The notes under the pieces were generated by a model. It worked only from the letters and a program-made list of their open reading frames with translations, did not search any database and was not told the DNA's origin. Of a stretch of 64,000 bases of DNA, positions 22,542 to 32,999 are shown one piece after another (the stretch's first letter is position 1; each line of letters opens with the position of its first letter). The stretch lies in the NCBI RefSeq assembly GCF_963662255.1, contig NC_085053.1, positions 2,790,001 through 2,854,000 on the forward strand, read 5' to 3'. Both the position numbers and the translations under genes were made by a program. The stretch comes from Cinclus cinclus (taxonomy: Eukaryota; Chordata; Aves; Passeriformes; Cinclidae).

Positions 22542-25468
22542 CAGAGAACATGTGCTACGCATCCTGCACTGCAGGGTGCTCACCAGCACCTACAGCCACA
22601 AGCACTAGGACAGAGCAGAGCCCTAAATCCCTGGTAAACACAGCAAAACCTTCCCGATTCAACCTTAGATGAGGAAAAGCAGATTTTCCTTTTGCTTCTT
22701 CGCCCAGGACTTCTATAACCAGTCCCTGTTCACATCACGCACCAAAGAGAACCGAGTGGATTTGCCTTATTCTTGAGCAGAGTTGAGACAAATGGACAAT
22801 AAAAAGTAATTTCTTGCCCTGGCAGCATCACCTATGCACAAACCAGGCCCTGAGGACCCTTCAGCAAACAACCAGCTTCCCTACTGGCTAGGAAAGCATG
22901 TCCCAGGCCACTCTGCTGCTTAGGGCCAATAGCCTGGACCAGCCTCTCCTCTTCCTCCCATTCCACACCCTTCCCTGTTCCTGCCATCCTCAGCCTCTCC
23001 AAGCTGCTACACACCCCCAGAGCTCATCCTCAGAGCCCAGTTTCTCCCACACTTTTGGAGATGGGAACAAAACAAATAAATGTTATTGTGGAGCTAAAAT
23101 GAACATTTCAGCAATCCTGCTTCTTCCACCAGGACTAATAACCTGGCTCAGCAAGCACCCAATTCTCACCTCCTACTCAATGCACACACTCCCAGGAAGC
23201 CCCAGGGGCCTCTCTCCTGTTCAGGGGACATCACCAAATCCCTCAGGAAAGCCTGGCTGCTTCCTCTTGGCTGCCAAAGGCTGGACCCTGCAGAGAGCCA
23301 TGGTCTAAGCCAGCCTGGCCATGAGCCCAGATGCTTTGCTAAGGTGCCAAGTGAAAGGTCTGTGCTTCTGGAAGCCATCTGGGCAAGGGGACAGGCATGG
23401 AGCACGGTATTTGGAGGCACTTCTCTTTGAGATACACCCAGCTGGACCTCAGCCACCATCAGTGGCCTTTTTTCCCTCCAGCAGCACAGCTTTGCCCCCA
23501 ACTCCGATGCCGGTTCCTGCTCCAAACCGCAGCCACGGCGGTGCCCGTCGCCCTCCATCTGCCTTGCTTCCTTACAGCCAGCAATTCCAGCACCTCCCTT
23601 TGGATCAAAGCCACTGTCTCATCGTTGGGCTCCCTCTCCTCTAAATGTTTCTTCTTTCAACAAGAGCTCATCCAGCGCCGCTTTCCCTTCTTTTATCTGC
23701 TCGCTACAATCGCTGGCACCGAGCCGCGACTGCCTTCCCTCCTTCTCCTCTTTGTGGCATTATTTCATCTCTGCTGTTCCATCCCTCTGAAGCACGTTTC
23801 TTGGAATAATTTGTGCCACAGCAACCTTCCTGCCAGAGAGCTGCTTTGTGGGACACTTAAGCATGGTGCAAATGAGCTCAAATTAAGGATGAGACTAATT
23901 CGTGGAGCAGAGAAGGGTAGGCACAGCCAGGAATAGCAGCCTAGCCCCAACCTCCAAGCTCCAAGCTGAAGCCTGGGAAGATCCAACAAGAAAAGAGCAA
24001 TGCACATCCCATTTCTTACATCAGTTTTTGTATAAAACATGCATCAGTCCAGCCCTGGCCGAGCAGCCAGTCCAGGCACGGAGGTGGAAAAAGCTTTGCT
24101 CTGACCCAAGCTGGCTGCTCCACTCATCAGCTCCATCTCCCTGCTGAAGTGATGCCCCACAACTCCACCAGTTCCTAAATCCATCACGGAATTGGCCCTT
24201 TTGCAGCAGCACGTGCCCTTGGACTTCACCTTATTTGCAAACATCAGCTCTCACACTGCTGTGGCTGCTCACTGGCAGCCCCCCATCCATCCCTCTCCAA
24301 TTCCGGGAAGGAAAGGCTCCTCCAGACGAGGCTCCTCCACAGGCCACACACACACACACACACACACAGAGCTCATTTTACACCAGGGAGCTGCCATCTG
24401 GAATTTTTAGACATCTCCGGGATGGCTGAGGCCCGGCAGTGCGAGACTGACGGCGTGTGTCACCCAGCCTGCACGCACCAGGAGGGCTCTCCTCCGGCGT
24501 GGCACGGCCAGCTGGCACTGCCCAGTTGTCCAGCACGGCCCAGTGCTCACCACCATCCCCACACTGGACACCAGCAGAGCCCATTGGCTTCCAGCCCCTC
24601 GGCAGTGAGCTGGGCTATTTCTGGCAGCGTCACTCCCCCTCTCTCTCCTCTTGCCCACTCACTCCTTCCTAAATAGCTTCACACCTCTGATTTTCCCCAT
24701 GCCAGCCATCCACCGTCTGCCGGCAGGATTCAGAGCACCAGCAGCGTGTTTGAGCTGGGGAGAACCAAGCAATCATCCTTCAGGGCCCCCAGCCCCCACC
24801 AGCACAGCTCAAATGACAGCAACCAAAACCCATCCATCCCAGAAGGGACCAGGCTGACACCTCCACCCTTCCCAGACTGGCACTGATACATGACTGCCAT
24901 CCAACATTTCAGGTTTAAACCAGGTCATTTTCTTGCTTTGAGCTTTGTTTGTGTGTCAGCTGCCAACTGAACCACTTGTGAGGGCTCCAGTCTTCCTCCA
25001 GGGTCTGTGGATCTGCCTGGGGTGCATTAAAACTCTGTCACACTGCACACTGGCACAGAACCACCATTTGGGAATACAACACTCATGTGCTCCTGGGTTT
25101 TGCACCCTTCCTTCTGCCTGAAATGGTCTGGACAGTCCCTAATAACAGGGCCAGCAATTTGTCACAGTCCCAAGCTGAAAACAGGGGGTGCTCAAAGCCT
25201 GTGAGCACCTGGATGGGATCCCCCATCTTAGAGAGCACCTGGCACTGGATCCACAGGGTGCATCCACTGGATCCATTACAGACAGAACCAGGCATCTCCA
25301 GAAACACCAAGGCTTCCCCTAAAGCAGTGGCTGCCAGGACTGAGTTTATGAGCTGCTCACAGGCTCTGCCCCACAGCTCTGCCACCCTCCACAGGCAATG
25401 CTCAGGTTGTCACCCTTGCCACAAGTGACACTCAGCTCGTCATTGCACTGGGGCCCATTGAATTGTCA
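22542..25468. other. Gene-free interval
   Basis: No gene or RNA is supported. The part at about 23,640-23,910 keeps several CpGs and AT-rich homeodomain-like sites (CACTTAAG, AATTAAG, CTAATTC) in unique DNA and may be conserved. A CA microsatellite is listed separately. Confidence 0.4.
24345..24368 (+). repeat. (CA)n microsatellite
   Basis: About 11 CA units. Confidence 0.95.
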
Positions 25469-25603
25469 GACTCAATAAAAGAATTGGGCTGGGAGGGACC
25501 TTAAAGATGATCTTGTTCCAGCCCCTGTGCCATGGGCAGCAACAGCAGGTTGCTCCAAGCCCCATCCAGCCTGGCCTTGAACACTTTCAGGGATGGGGCA
25601 GCC
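25469..25603 (-). repeat. CR1 LINE 3' end, antisense (left arm of a foldback pair)
   Basis: Complement of the CR1 end: 'GAATTGGGCTGGGAGGGACC', 'TTGCTCCAAGCCCCATCCAG', 'CCTTGAACACTTTCAGGGAT'. It lies 137 bases from an oppositely oriented copy, forming an inverted repeat. Confidence 0.9.
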
Positions 25604-25740
25604 ATGGGTCCAGCCAAACAGGTGAAGGCAAATGGTCTGTCCTGGTCCTTTTTCCTGTGAGTGAACTACTCCAACATGCCAAGAGGGAGGAAGCAGGCCT
25701 TGTGTCCAGAACTTTGCTCTTCCCTCCTCCCCTGCTCGTG

Positions 25741-25871
25741 AATGCCCCATCTCTGGAAGTGTTCAGAGCCACTTTGAGCAACCTGGTCTCATGGAAAAAG
25801 TGTCCCCGCCATGGGTGCTAGACCAAGATGATCTTTAAGATCCCTTCCAACCCAAACCGTTCCAGAATTTA
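25741..25871 (+). repeat. CR1 LINE 3' end, sense (right arm of a foldback pair)
   Basis: CR1 end in sense: 'GCCCCATCTCTGGAAGTGTT', 'TTTGAGCAACCTGGTCTCAT', 'ATCCCTTCCAACCCAAACCG'. It covers nearly the same CR1 segment as the antisense copy at 25,469-25,603. Confidence 0.9.
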
Positions 25872-27565
25872 TTGAGGAAGCACCAGTTGTACGCAAGACA
25901 TGAATCTGCCTCATCTCCTCCAAAAACACACCCTTGAGCCAAAGCACTGGCACCTTCAGGCTAAAATTACTCCTTATACATGAGCCAGCCCAATACGGAC
26001 CAGAGCAGATCCCTCACATATTTCCCACCTCCCAGGCACATCCTCAGGATGGATCCCCAGCCTTGCACACACAGGCTGCATCTTGGCTCAGGTTTGTTTT
26101 GCAGAGAAAACCTGGCCCCAGAAGCACAGCAGGAAAGCTTTTTAGCACCAGTGAGTGCCCAAGGAAGGTGTCGAGCCACCTGCAAAGAGCTTCCCGAGTT
26201 GTCAGCATCCTTGCAGTGCTGGGAGGCACAAGACTCAACAAAACCTTGGCACCCAAGGTACCCTTTTGGAGAAGCTTTTTGGAGCAAGAATAATCCACAG
26301 TGGTTTAAGGCTCTTTCCAGCCACCTTGGATCTCCAGCCAAAGTGTGAAATCACCCATAGGCTAGAGGGGAATCCAAGAGCAAGTCCAGGTATTCACCTC
26401 CCTTCCAGGAGCCAAGGGTGTCCCACAGTGCCCCAGCAAACTGCCAGGAGCTGAGCCAACACCTCTGGGTCAAGATCCCTTCACCTCCAGGCTTTCCCAC
26501 CCCACTTGGAAACCAAAGCACCACAGCACAGACTCGATCACACAGCCTAACCCCCAAAATAAGTGTTGGCTGAGGATGCTACACACCAAGCAATTCATCT
26601 CTAAAAGAGGTTTGGGTGCTTTCCACATCCCACAGGAGCTGTAACACGAGGCCAGTACCGAGTGTTTCTAAAAATCTCTGCCTGCCGTGAGACATGGAGC
26701 CCCGTGAATGTAGAGCCTGCTTGAAACGGCTAACGGATTGCATTTTTTCCAAGCTTACTATTTCCATATGCCAGGAGGGAAAAAATAATAATAGAAAAAA
26801 AAAAAGCCCCAAATCAGAGCAGTGATAAATTTCTAAAGCTACTGTAGCAAAGGGAAAAAAAAAATAAAAAAGAAAAAGCTGTAGTAGAAGAAGAAGCAGC
26901 CTCCCAGAAATTCCCCCGTGCTGCAAATGCCAAATTAAGTCAAAAGGAAGAGGAGGGGGAAAACCCACTTCCATAACAACATATTGTGGACAAAAGGACA
27001 ACAGCAATAACCATGGTCTGTCACTGCTGCCATCGAATTCAGCATCCATTGCAGCAGCTCATTATTTAAGAAGTAAAACCTGCACTTCCTCCCCCAGGTC
27101 CAAAGCAGGGCATGGAAACACAGGCTGGCTCCACACTGCCTTGGGAGAGTAAGAAGCATGCAGCCACCAGGCTGTCACCTAACGGGACTTAACGAGGAGT
27201 GGCAGGGATGAGAGTTCACCCTGAAGCCAACAGGACTGGCCTGATTTCACCCTTGTTGCTGGGCTTCCCACAGGGACCACTGAATCCCACCAGGCTGATG
27301 CAGAGAGCTCGGACACCTCCTGTACCAAGTGCCTGCTCTCATGGTGCACAGCAGGGAACAAGTGGCTTGACCCCCCAGCCAAAGCTGCATGGAGCTCCTC
27401 AGCATCCCCAGGGTCAGCTCCAATCTAGCCATAAGTTCTCCACCCAGGAAAGTCTTGGGCAGTGAGCCCTTCACTCCCAGCACAATCCAAGCTCAGCCCC
27501 CAGGTCCCGCTGTGGAGCTGAAAACGTAGTGCCATCCCAATCCACCACAGAGTGCCCAAGGGATT

Positions 27566-27607
27566 CTGCAAACCTAATGATGCTTTGGTTATTTATGAAA
27601 ACCCTAG
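27566..27607 (+). repeat. 42-bp direct repeat, copy 1
   Basis: Identical over 42 bases to 29,291-29,332, running from CTGCAAACCTAATG to AAAACCCTAG. It is AT-rich in its centre (TTTGGTTATTTATGAAAA) and contains CTAATGA. The similarity stops abruptly at both ends. It is not part of a CR1 copy I recognise. Confidence 0.95.
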
Positions 27608-28667
27608 GGTCTGCAGGCAGGAAATCAGGGAAAATTCAGCTCACTCCAGGAGAAAGGCAGGCCCAGCCCAAGGCACTGTGCCATGGAGATGCAATCCTGG
27701 CACAGAACTAGAGGAGCAGCAGTGCCTGACAATTCCCAAAGCAGCCCCAGCCACCGAGACTTCAGGAAAACACACACCAAGCAAGCTGCTGATTTAATGA
27801 AGAGTCCAGAAAAGAAGCATGGTGTGGAAAAACATGAGTTTGGAGAAGAGATGAGAAATATAGTTATGTGGCATTCAGAAGATGAAATAGAGGCAACAGC
27901 ATCCTCAACTCCACCAAGCATCACTTAGAGGCCACCAGAGTAAAACGTTCCACAACCAAAACAGGGCTGGACCAGAAGTGCCTCCCAGCCTCCCTCCTTG
28001 TCCCAAGTCTCAGAAAACAGACAGATCTGGAAAAGTTAATGCAAGAAGATAAGAGTTAATACAAGAAGCTAGTGTTTTTCAGCTGATTTTTTTAGATGAC
28101 AAACTAGAAGCCTCACACGTTTCTATATCCCAGTCCAATGTTTACATTCCTTAGCGGAAGGAAACAGCAGGAGCAGCCCAGAGCCTGCAGCATTCAACCT
28201 TTGAATCCACAAAACTACACCCCAAAACAAGGGGAGAAAAGGGATTAAAAACCCAAAGACGTTTAATGCAACCAACACACTTGAAAAGGAGACCTTTTCA
28301 AGTCACCCACACCCTCCAGCCTGTTGGAAACACATTAAGCACTCCAAGACAAATTTTATGTGTTGTGCTGGGAACCATGCATGGCCCGAGGGAGGTGATT
28401 TGTCTTCTCCTCACAGCGATGTAAAGCCACAGCCACCGACAGCCTGGGTGATTTCACGGGTGCAGAACATGCACCAAGGCACCAGAATCACCCAGGCAGC
28501 ACCTCTTTCTGTGGCCACATCCACCCAGTCCAGCTTCAGAGAAGCCCCTAAAGTCAAGGCAGGGGATGGGGAGGTTATTCCCACCCCAACATGCCAGTGG
28601 GAGTTAGCTCATCACAGCAAAGCAGCATCACTTGGGCAGATGGAAACATTTCCCAATGCAATCCCAT

Positions 28668-28690
28668 ATAATAATAATAATAACAACAAT
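28668..28690 (+). repeat. (ATA)n/(ACA)n trinucleotide run
   Basis: Short run of about seven ATA/ACA trinucleotides. Confidence 0.85.
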
Positions 28691-29290
28691 GTGCTTCAAG
28701 ACAGGGTGATCAATTCCTGGTGTATGGTACTTGTGTTTTCTCATAGAAGGAATCCAATATCACCCGGAAAGGAGAACTGTCAAGGCTCAGTACTTACTCT
28801 GTATCACCACATTCCACTTACTTGCCAAGTCTGGTCTATTTAATATAGAAAAAAAAAATCCCTCCTGAATTATTAAAGGAACTGAGAAATAACAGAGGGA
28901 GATGAAAACACTGTCAGTTGCTCCCTCTCCAATCTACCCAACCTGATTTTTTTCAAGCATTTAAATCCTCCCTTTGACTCTGCTCCTGCTGCTGGGCACT
29001 TCATTCACAGCATAAGCCTTTATTAGTAAAATACATATTTGAGCCATCAGAGCAGCTTCAGCTTTTCTTTTCGTCACTTCACCCCAGCTCATCCTGGGCT
29101 GAGCTGCACGGTGAGGGGAGCAGGGAAAACACAAGATCGCATGCAAGAGCTTAACAAATTCAAAACAAAGAGAACAGCCCTTAGGGAAGAGAGCAGCATA
29201 ATTAAGACATTAATTCAGGTTACAGCTTTTGCTCTGGGTGAGCTCCAGTCACCCAAAAATCCCAGCAAGGGATAGCACCAAGTCAGAGCC

Positions 29291-29332
29291 CTGCAAACCT
29301 AATGATGCTTTGGTTATTTATGAAAACCCTAG
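29291..29332 (+). repeat. 42-bp direct repeat, copy 2
   Basis: Perfect second copy of 27,566-27,607 in the same orientation, 1,725 bases downstream. The flanks on either side are unrelated, so this is neither a tandem duplication nor two ends of an obvious larger element. Confidence 0.95.
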
Positions 29333-31169
29333 AGTTTTCACTCTGAGGCTCAGCCACATCCCCAGGCACACCAAAGCCCCGTCCATCAACCCTCATCTCC
29401 GAGGCAGAAGCTGAAAAACCACCTCCCTTCAGAGGGAATCATAGGGAAAACAAGCTCCATCTCTCAAGAAGCAAATTAAATACCTGGAATAACAAGTTGG
29501 AAATAGGTGACGGCTCCAAGGCTAATTAACCCTCTGAGCAACACTAACTGCTCCCTGCATGAGCAACACAGACAAAGTGACTAAAACAAAGTCACGACAG
29601 TCACGGGTGAGTCGAGTGAGACGTGGCAGTGACCGAGTGAGTTTTGGGAGGTGGCTGGAAGCAGGCACTGGAACAGCAAGCAGGCAGGGCACACTGCAGC
29701 ATCCCTGGCCACGCAGTGCTGGGAGAAGGGAAACACCACTCCAAAGGTCCAGCTCAAGAGCCTGGGCCGTAACTCAGTTGGAGAAGGGTAAAATCCTGCA
29801 GCAGAGTGAGACATTCTCCCTGCAAGATCTTCAATAACATGCACAGGTGCTGCCTGCCCAAGGTGTGGGGTGGTAGCCAGGTACAGGGCAGGAGAGAACT
29901 GCTGGGGGCAAAAAGTGCCAAGAAGGGGGGAGAAGAAAGAAAAAAAAAAGTCATTTTATCTGGGGGAAACTATCTACTCCAACACAGCAGACACACTTCA
30001 TTTCAGTTTTCTTTTTATATCACATACACCACAGGAAAACAGCATCCGATTTAAAAGATGGCTTTCAAACCTAAAGCCTCCAAACCTTCAGCTTCCTATT
30101 GCATACACCATCAAATTTGGATGCTTTTAAATCTTCTACCCTCTTCTCTTCTCACCTTTTTTACTGATTCTTACAATTTTGCCTGCTGCAAACCAACTTC
30201 ACTCCACAGAAGCATTTCAATTTCAACCAAACTGCTGCTTCCAAGGCTGGGGGAGACATCCCTGTCCGTGGTTACCAGACCACACCTTGGTCTAACACAC
30301 AGGGTGTCCCTGGATGCTCCACCATGCTGCACCCTGGGGAGCTGGTTTCCTCCCCTCCTTGCTCAGCATCACCCCAACCCACAAAAAGGCATTTGAGGGC
30401 ATTCCTCACCCCCTGTGACACTGCAAAATACTCCAAGACCCAGCGGTGCTTCTGATGCCCCAGGATCTACAGAGGGGATGGTTCTGGGACAGCTCCGAGA
30501 CAAATCGGGCTGGAAGGGGAAGCAGCCTCTCCCAGAGCTCAGGACACAGAGAGAGGGAGCAGGAGAGGGTTTACAGGACAGCAGGCAGTAGGCTGATGTA
30601 CAGGGTGTGCAGGACTGGTGGTTTTCCAGCCTGGATCAGAAGCAGGCTGGAAGGAGAGGGAGGAGCTCCACAGACAGGTGTGAAAATGAACCTGGATAAA
30701 GCAAAGCTCTCCTGCCAGGACCAGCTTCCCATAGGGTTGCTGTGCCCATTCAGCTCCAGAGCAGCTGACATCCAGCCCATTCCTGCTGCCTGTCCATCCC
30801 AACCAACCTGGGACAAAGTCCAGCTACTCCCAGGCAAGGAAAAGGGCTGTAAGGACAGGCAGTGCTGCACTGGCAGAGAGACCAACAACCTAGAAGCAGC
30901 CTCCAAAGATGGAATCAGGAGGCAGGAACACCACTGAACACAGAGCAAGGAGGACCAAAAGAAGGGAAAAGTGGAGAGGCACACAAAGGATCCATAAATC
31001 CTGATGCAGAGGTGGAAAAACCACATGAGCACCATCGCACCAGAGGACACTGGTGAAGCAGCAGCCACCACACACCAGCACAGAGCAAAAGATCAACACG
31101 GTCCCCTCTTCCTCCTCCTCCCAGAAATCTGGCACCCTGGAAAAACTCTGCCCAGCCTTTGCATTCTGC

Positions 31170-31340
31170 AAACCTCAGCTCTAAAAATAACACTCGGTGC
31201 AAGTGACACATTTCACGCGGAGCCGGCGAGCGCAGCCCACGGAACCAGACTCCCTTCGCATCAGGGACAGGTTTTGTAAACAGGGCTTTTTTTAAGGTTG
31301 CTTAATAAGCCGTAATCAAACATCCAAAGCCATCGCTGGG
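31170..31340. promoter_or_regulatory. Candidate enhancer-like cluster
   Basis: Non-coding unique DNA with a full MEF2 consensus (CTAAAAATAA, 31,181-31,190), a forkhead consensus (GTAAACA, 31,276-31,282) and a TCF/LEF-like ATCAAA (31,315-31,320). It also retains CpGs (GCGGAGCCGGCGAGCGC near 31,216) where the flanks are CpG-poor. A second AT-rich patch with TTAATCA and TAATTAG lies at 31,768-31,785. A regulatory role is inferred from motif density only. Confidence 0.3.
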
Positions 31341-32990
31341 TGGGGAAGAACTGAAGGAGGGACCCCATCGCAGAGAAAAATTCCGCAGAGGAAAACAGGA
31401 TGGGGAAAACTCAAGGGCTGGCCCCTGTTTCCCAACATGTCCCATATGCCTCAACTCACACTTTTAAGATTTTAAGATGGAGTTTCTCACCCTGTATCAC
31501 ACCACAAGAAGGGTCCCAGCTCCAGCCATGCCCACAACAACAATACTCCCCTCACCAGCTGCTTCCAGAGAGACAAACACCTATTTTTAGGGAAATGAGA
31601 GGCTCGGAGATGGCCAGACAGACAACTTCACTGCTGGGGTGCTATGCCCCACCTCCCAATCCCCCAGATAAGCAGAGTATGATCCTTCCCTGGCTGCTGC
31701 AGCTGCTTCCCAGGGGCTAGGATGAGAGGCAGAGCAGGAGGAAGAGTAGCCCAAAGTGTTGCTCAGTTAATCACACTAATTAGCCACGATCTTGAGTGAC
31801 TCCCATTAGTTATAGCCTGATTTTCTCAGGCACAGTCAGCACACGAGGTTTCAATTAAAACTCATCTCAAAATCAACATGGAAGTACCACCCTGACCCAC
31901 CATGGGGCTCATCCAGGACATGGGAACATGCACAAGAGGTGCTCTTTTCCTTCAAGGACCTGGATTAATTAATTTTAAGCCTGGTATGAGTTCCCAGCCC
32001 TGCTTGGGAAGCCTCACCACCTTCTGCCTGCAGCTTGGACAAACAAGGCAAGGGGAACGCAAATGCTCTTGGATGCACCAGAAAAATTCCCAAAAATATT
32101 AGCCACAGCTTAATGAGGTCTCTCCAGGGATGTGCTGTCAGAGAGGGGTAAGGCTCAGAGTTCCCCAAGCCTGCCCACACCTCTGTGCTTTGAGGCACCT
32201 TTCCAGCTGGTTTGTACTTATTTATAGGTACCAGTCCCTGGAGAATCACAGGAGCAGATGAAGCTCAGCCCCTTCCCCCTGACAACTTTGAGCTTTCTGC
32301 TGCCTTTCCTGCAGAGATCAGGCTCAGACATCTCCAGCGTCTCGCCAATGCCAGAGGACAAGCGCTGCACACCAGGAGCTTGGGGGATTTTTAATGGGAT
32401 TGCCCCATTCCCTGCTCCTAAAGTGAGAGGAAATGGAGTGTTTTGGCAGTAAAGAAATAGATCAATAACGCTGAACCAGGCTGGAAAGCACAGATGCCTG
32501 TGGATGGCAAACTGCAGGAAGTGAGTGTTTCAGTGCCCGTGCTTGTTTAAAAACTGCCTGGAAAACCCAATATTGGATTTAAATCCACAAGAAGTGGCCT
32601 CTGAAGCAGGGAGCGTGGATCCCGGCACATCTCTGCTAAAGAGGAGAGCCAATAAATAACAAAGCTGGGCACAACTGGAGGGTTGCCTTGATATGGAATT
32701 CTTTGGGGAGAATCCCTGCCCCCTCATTTTGCAGATGCCACCTCACAGGGGAACTGTGGAACAACTGATGCCAGGGAGCACCTGACCCAACCTGGTGCTC
32801 AGAGCAAAGTTGGGATGATGCCAAAGGTATCAGAAAGGGAGAAAGCCCAAAGCCTTCACCCCCCAAGCCCCCAGGCTCCCGCCTGCCCTGATCATTTCTC
32901 AGCCTGACAGAGAGCTCAGCAGCCTCTCCCCAGGCACGAGGCCTCACGCCCGTGACTAATGGTATGTTTTGACATCCCTGAAATACTCCA
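31341..32990. other. Gene-free interval
   Basis: Unique DNA with no supported exon, RNA or repeat. It includes AT-rich homeodomain-like sites near 31,768-31,870. Confidence 0.4.
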
Positions 32991-32999
32991 GCACTTCAT

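Larger units (their letters stand above)
25872..31169. other. Gene-free interval with 42-bp repeat pair
   Basis: No coding or RNA gene is supported over about 5.3 kb. It holds an A-rich low-complexity patch (26,770-26,900), a TAA/CAA run (28,668-28,690) and the two copies of a perfect 42-bp repeat (listed separately). Frames up to about 165 codons around 30.4-31.2 kb overlap on both strands and show no recognised motif. Confidence 0.4.

Noticed and set aside
28797..28834. 38-base minus-strand block between a T-rich acceptor-like site and AGA|GTAAGT
   Set aside because: Too short and in AT-rich DNA where such sites arise by chance. A second donor-like site lies inside it.
30446..31279. Overlapping frames of 90-166 codons at 30.4-31.3 kb as a possible gene
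   Set aside because: Open on both strands in several frames, no splice sites, no recognisable residues or repeats.
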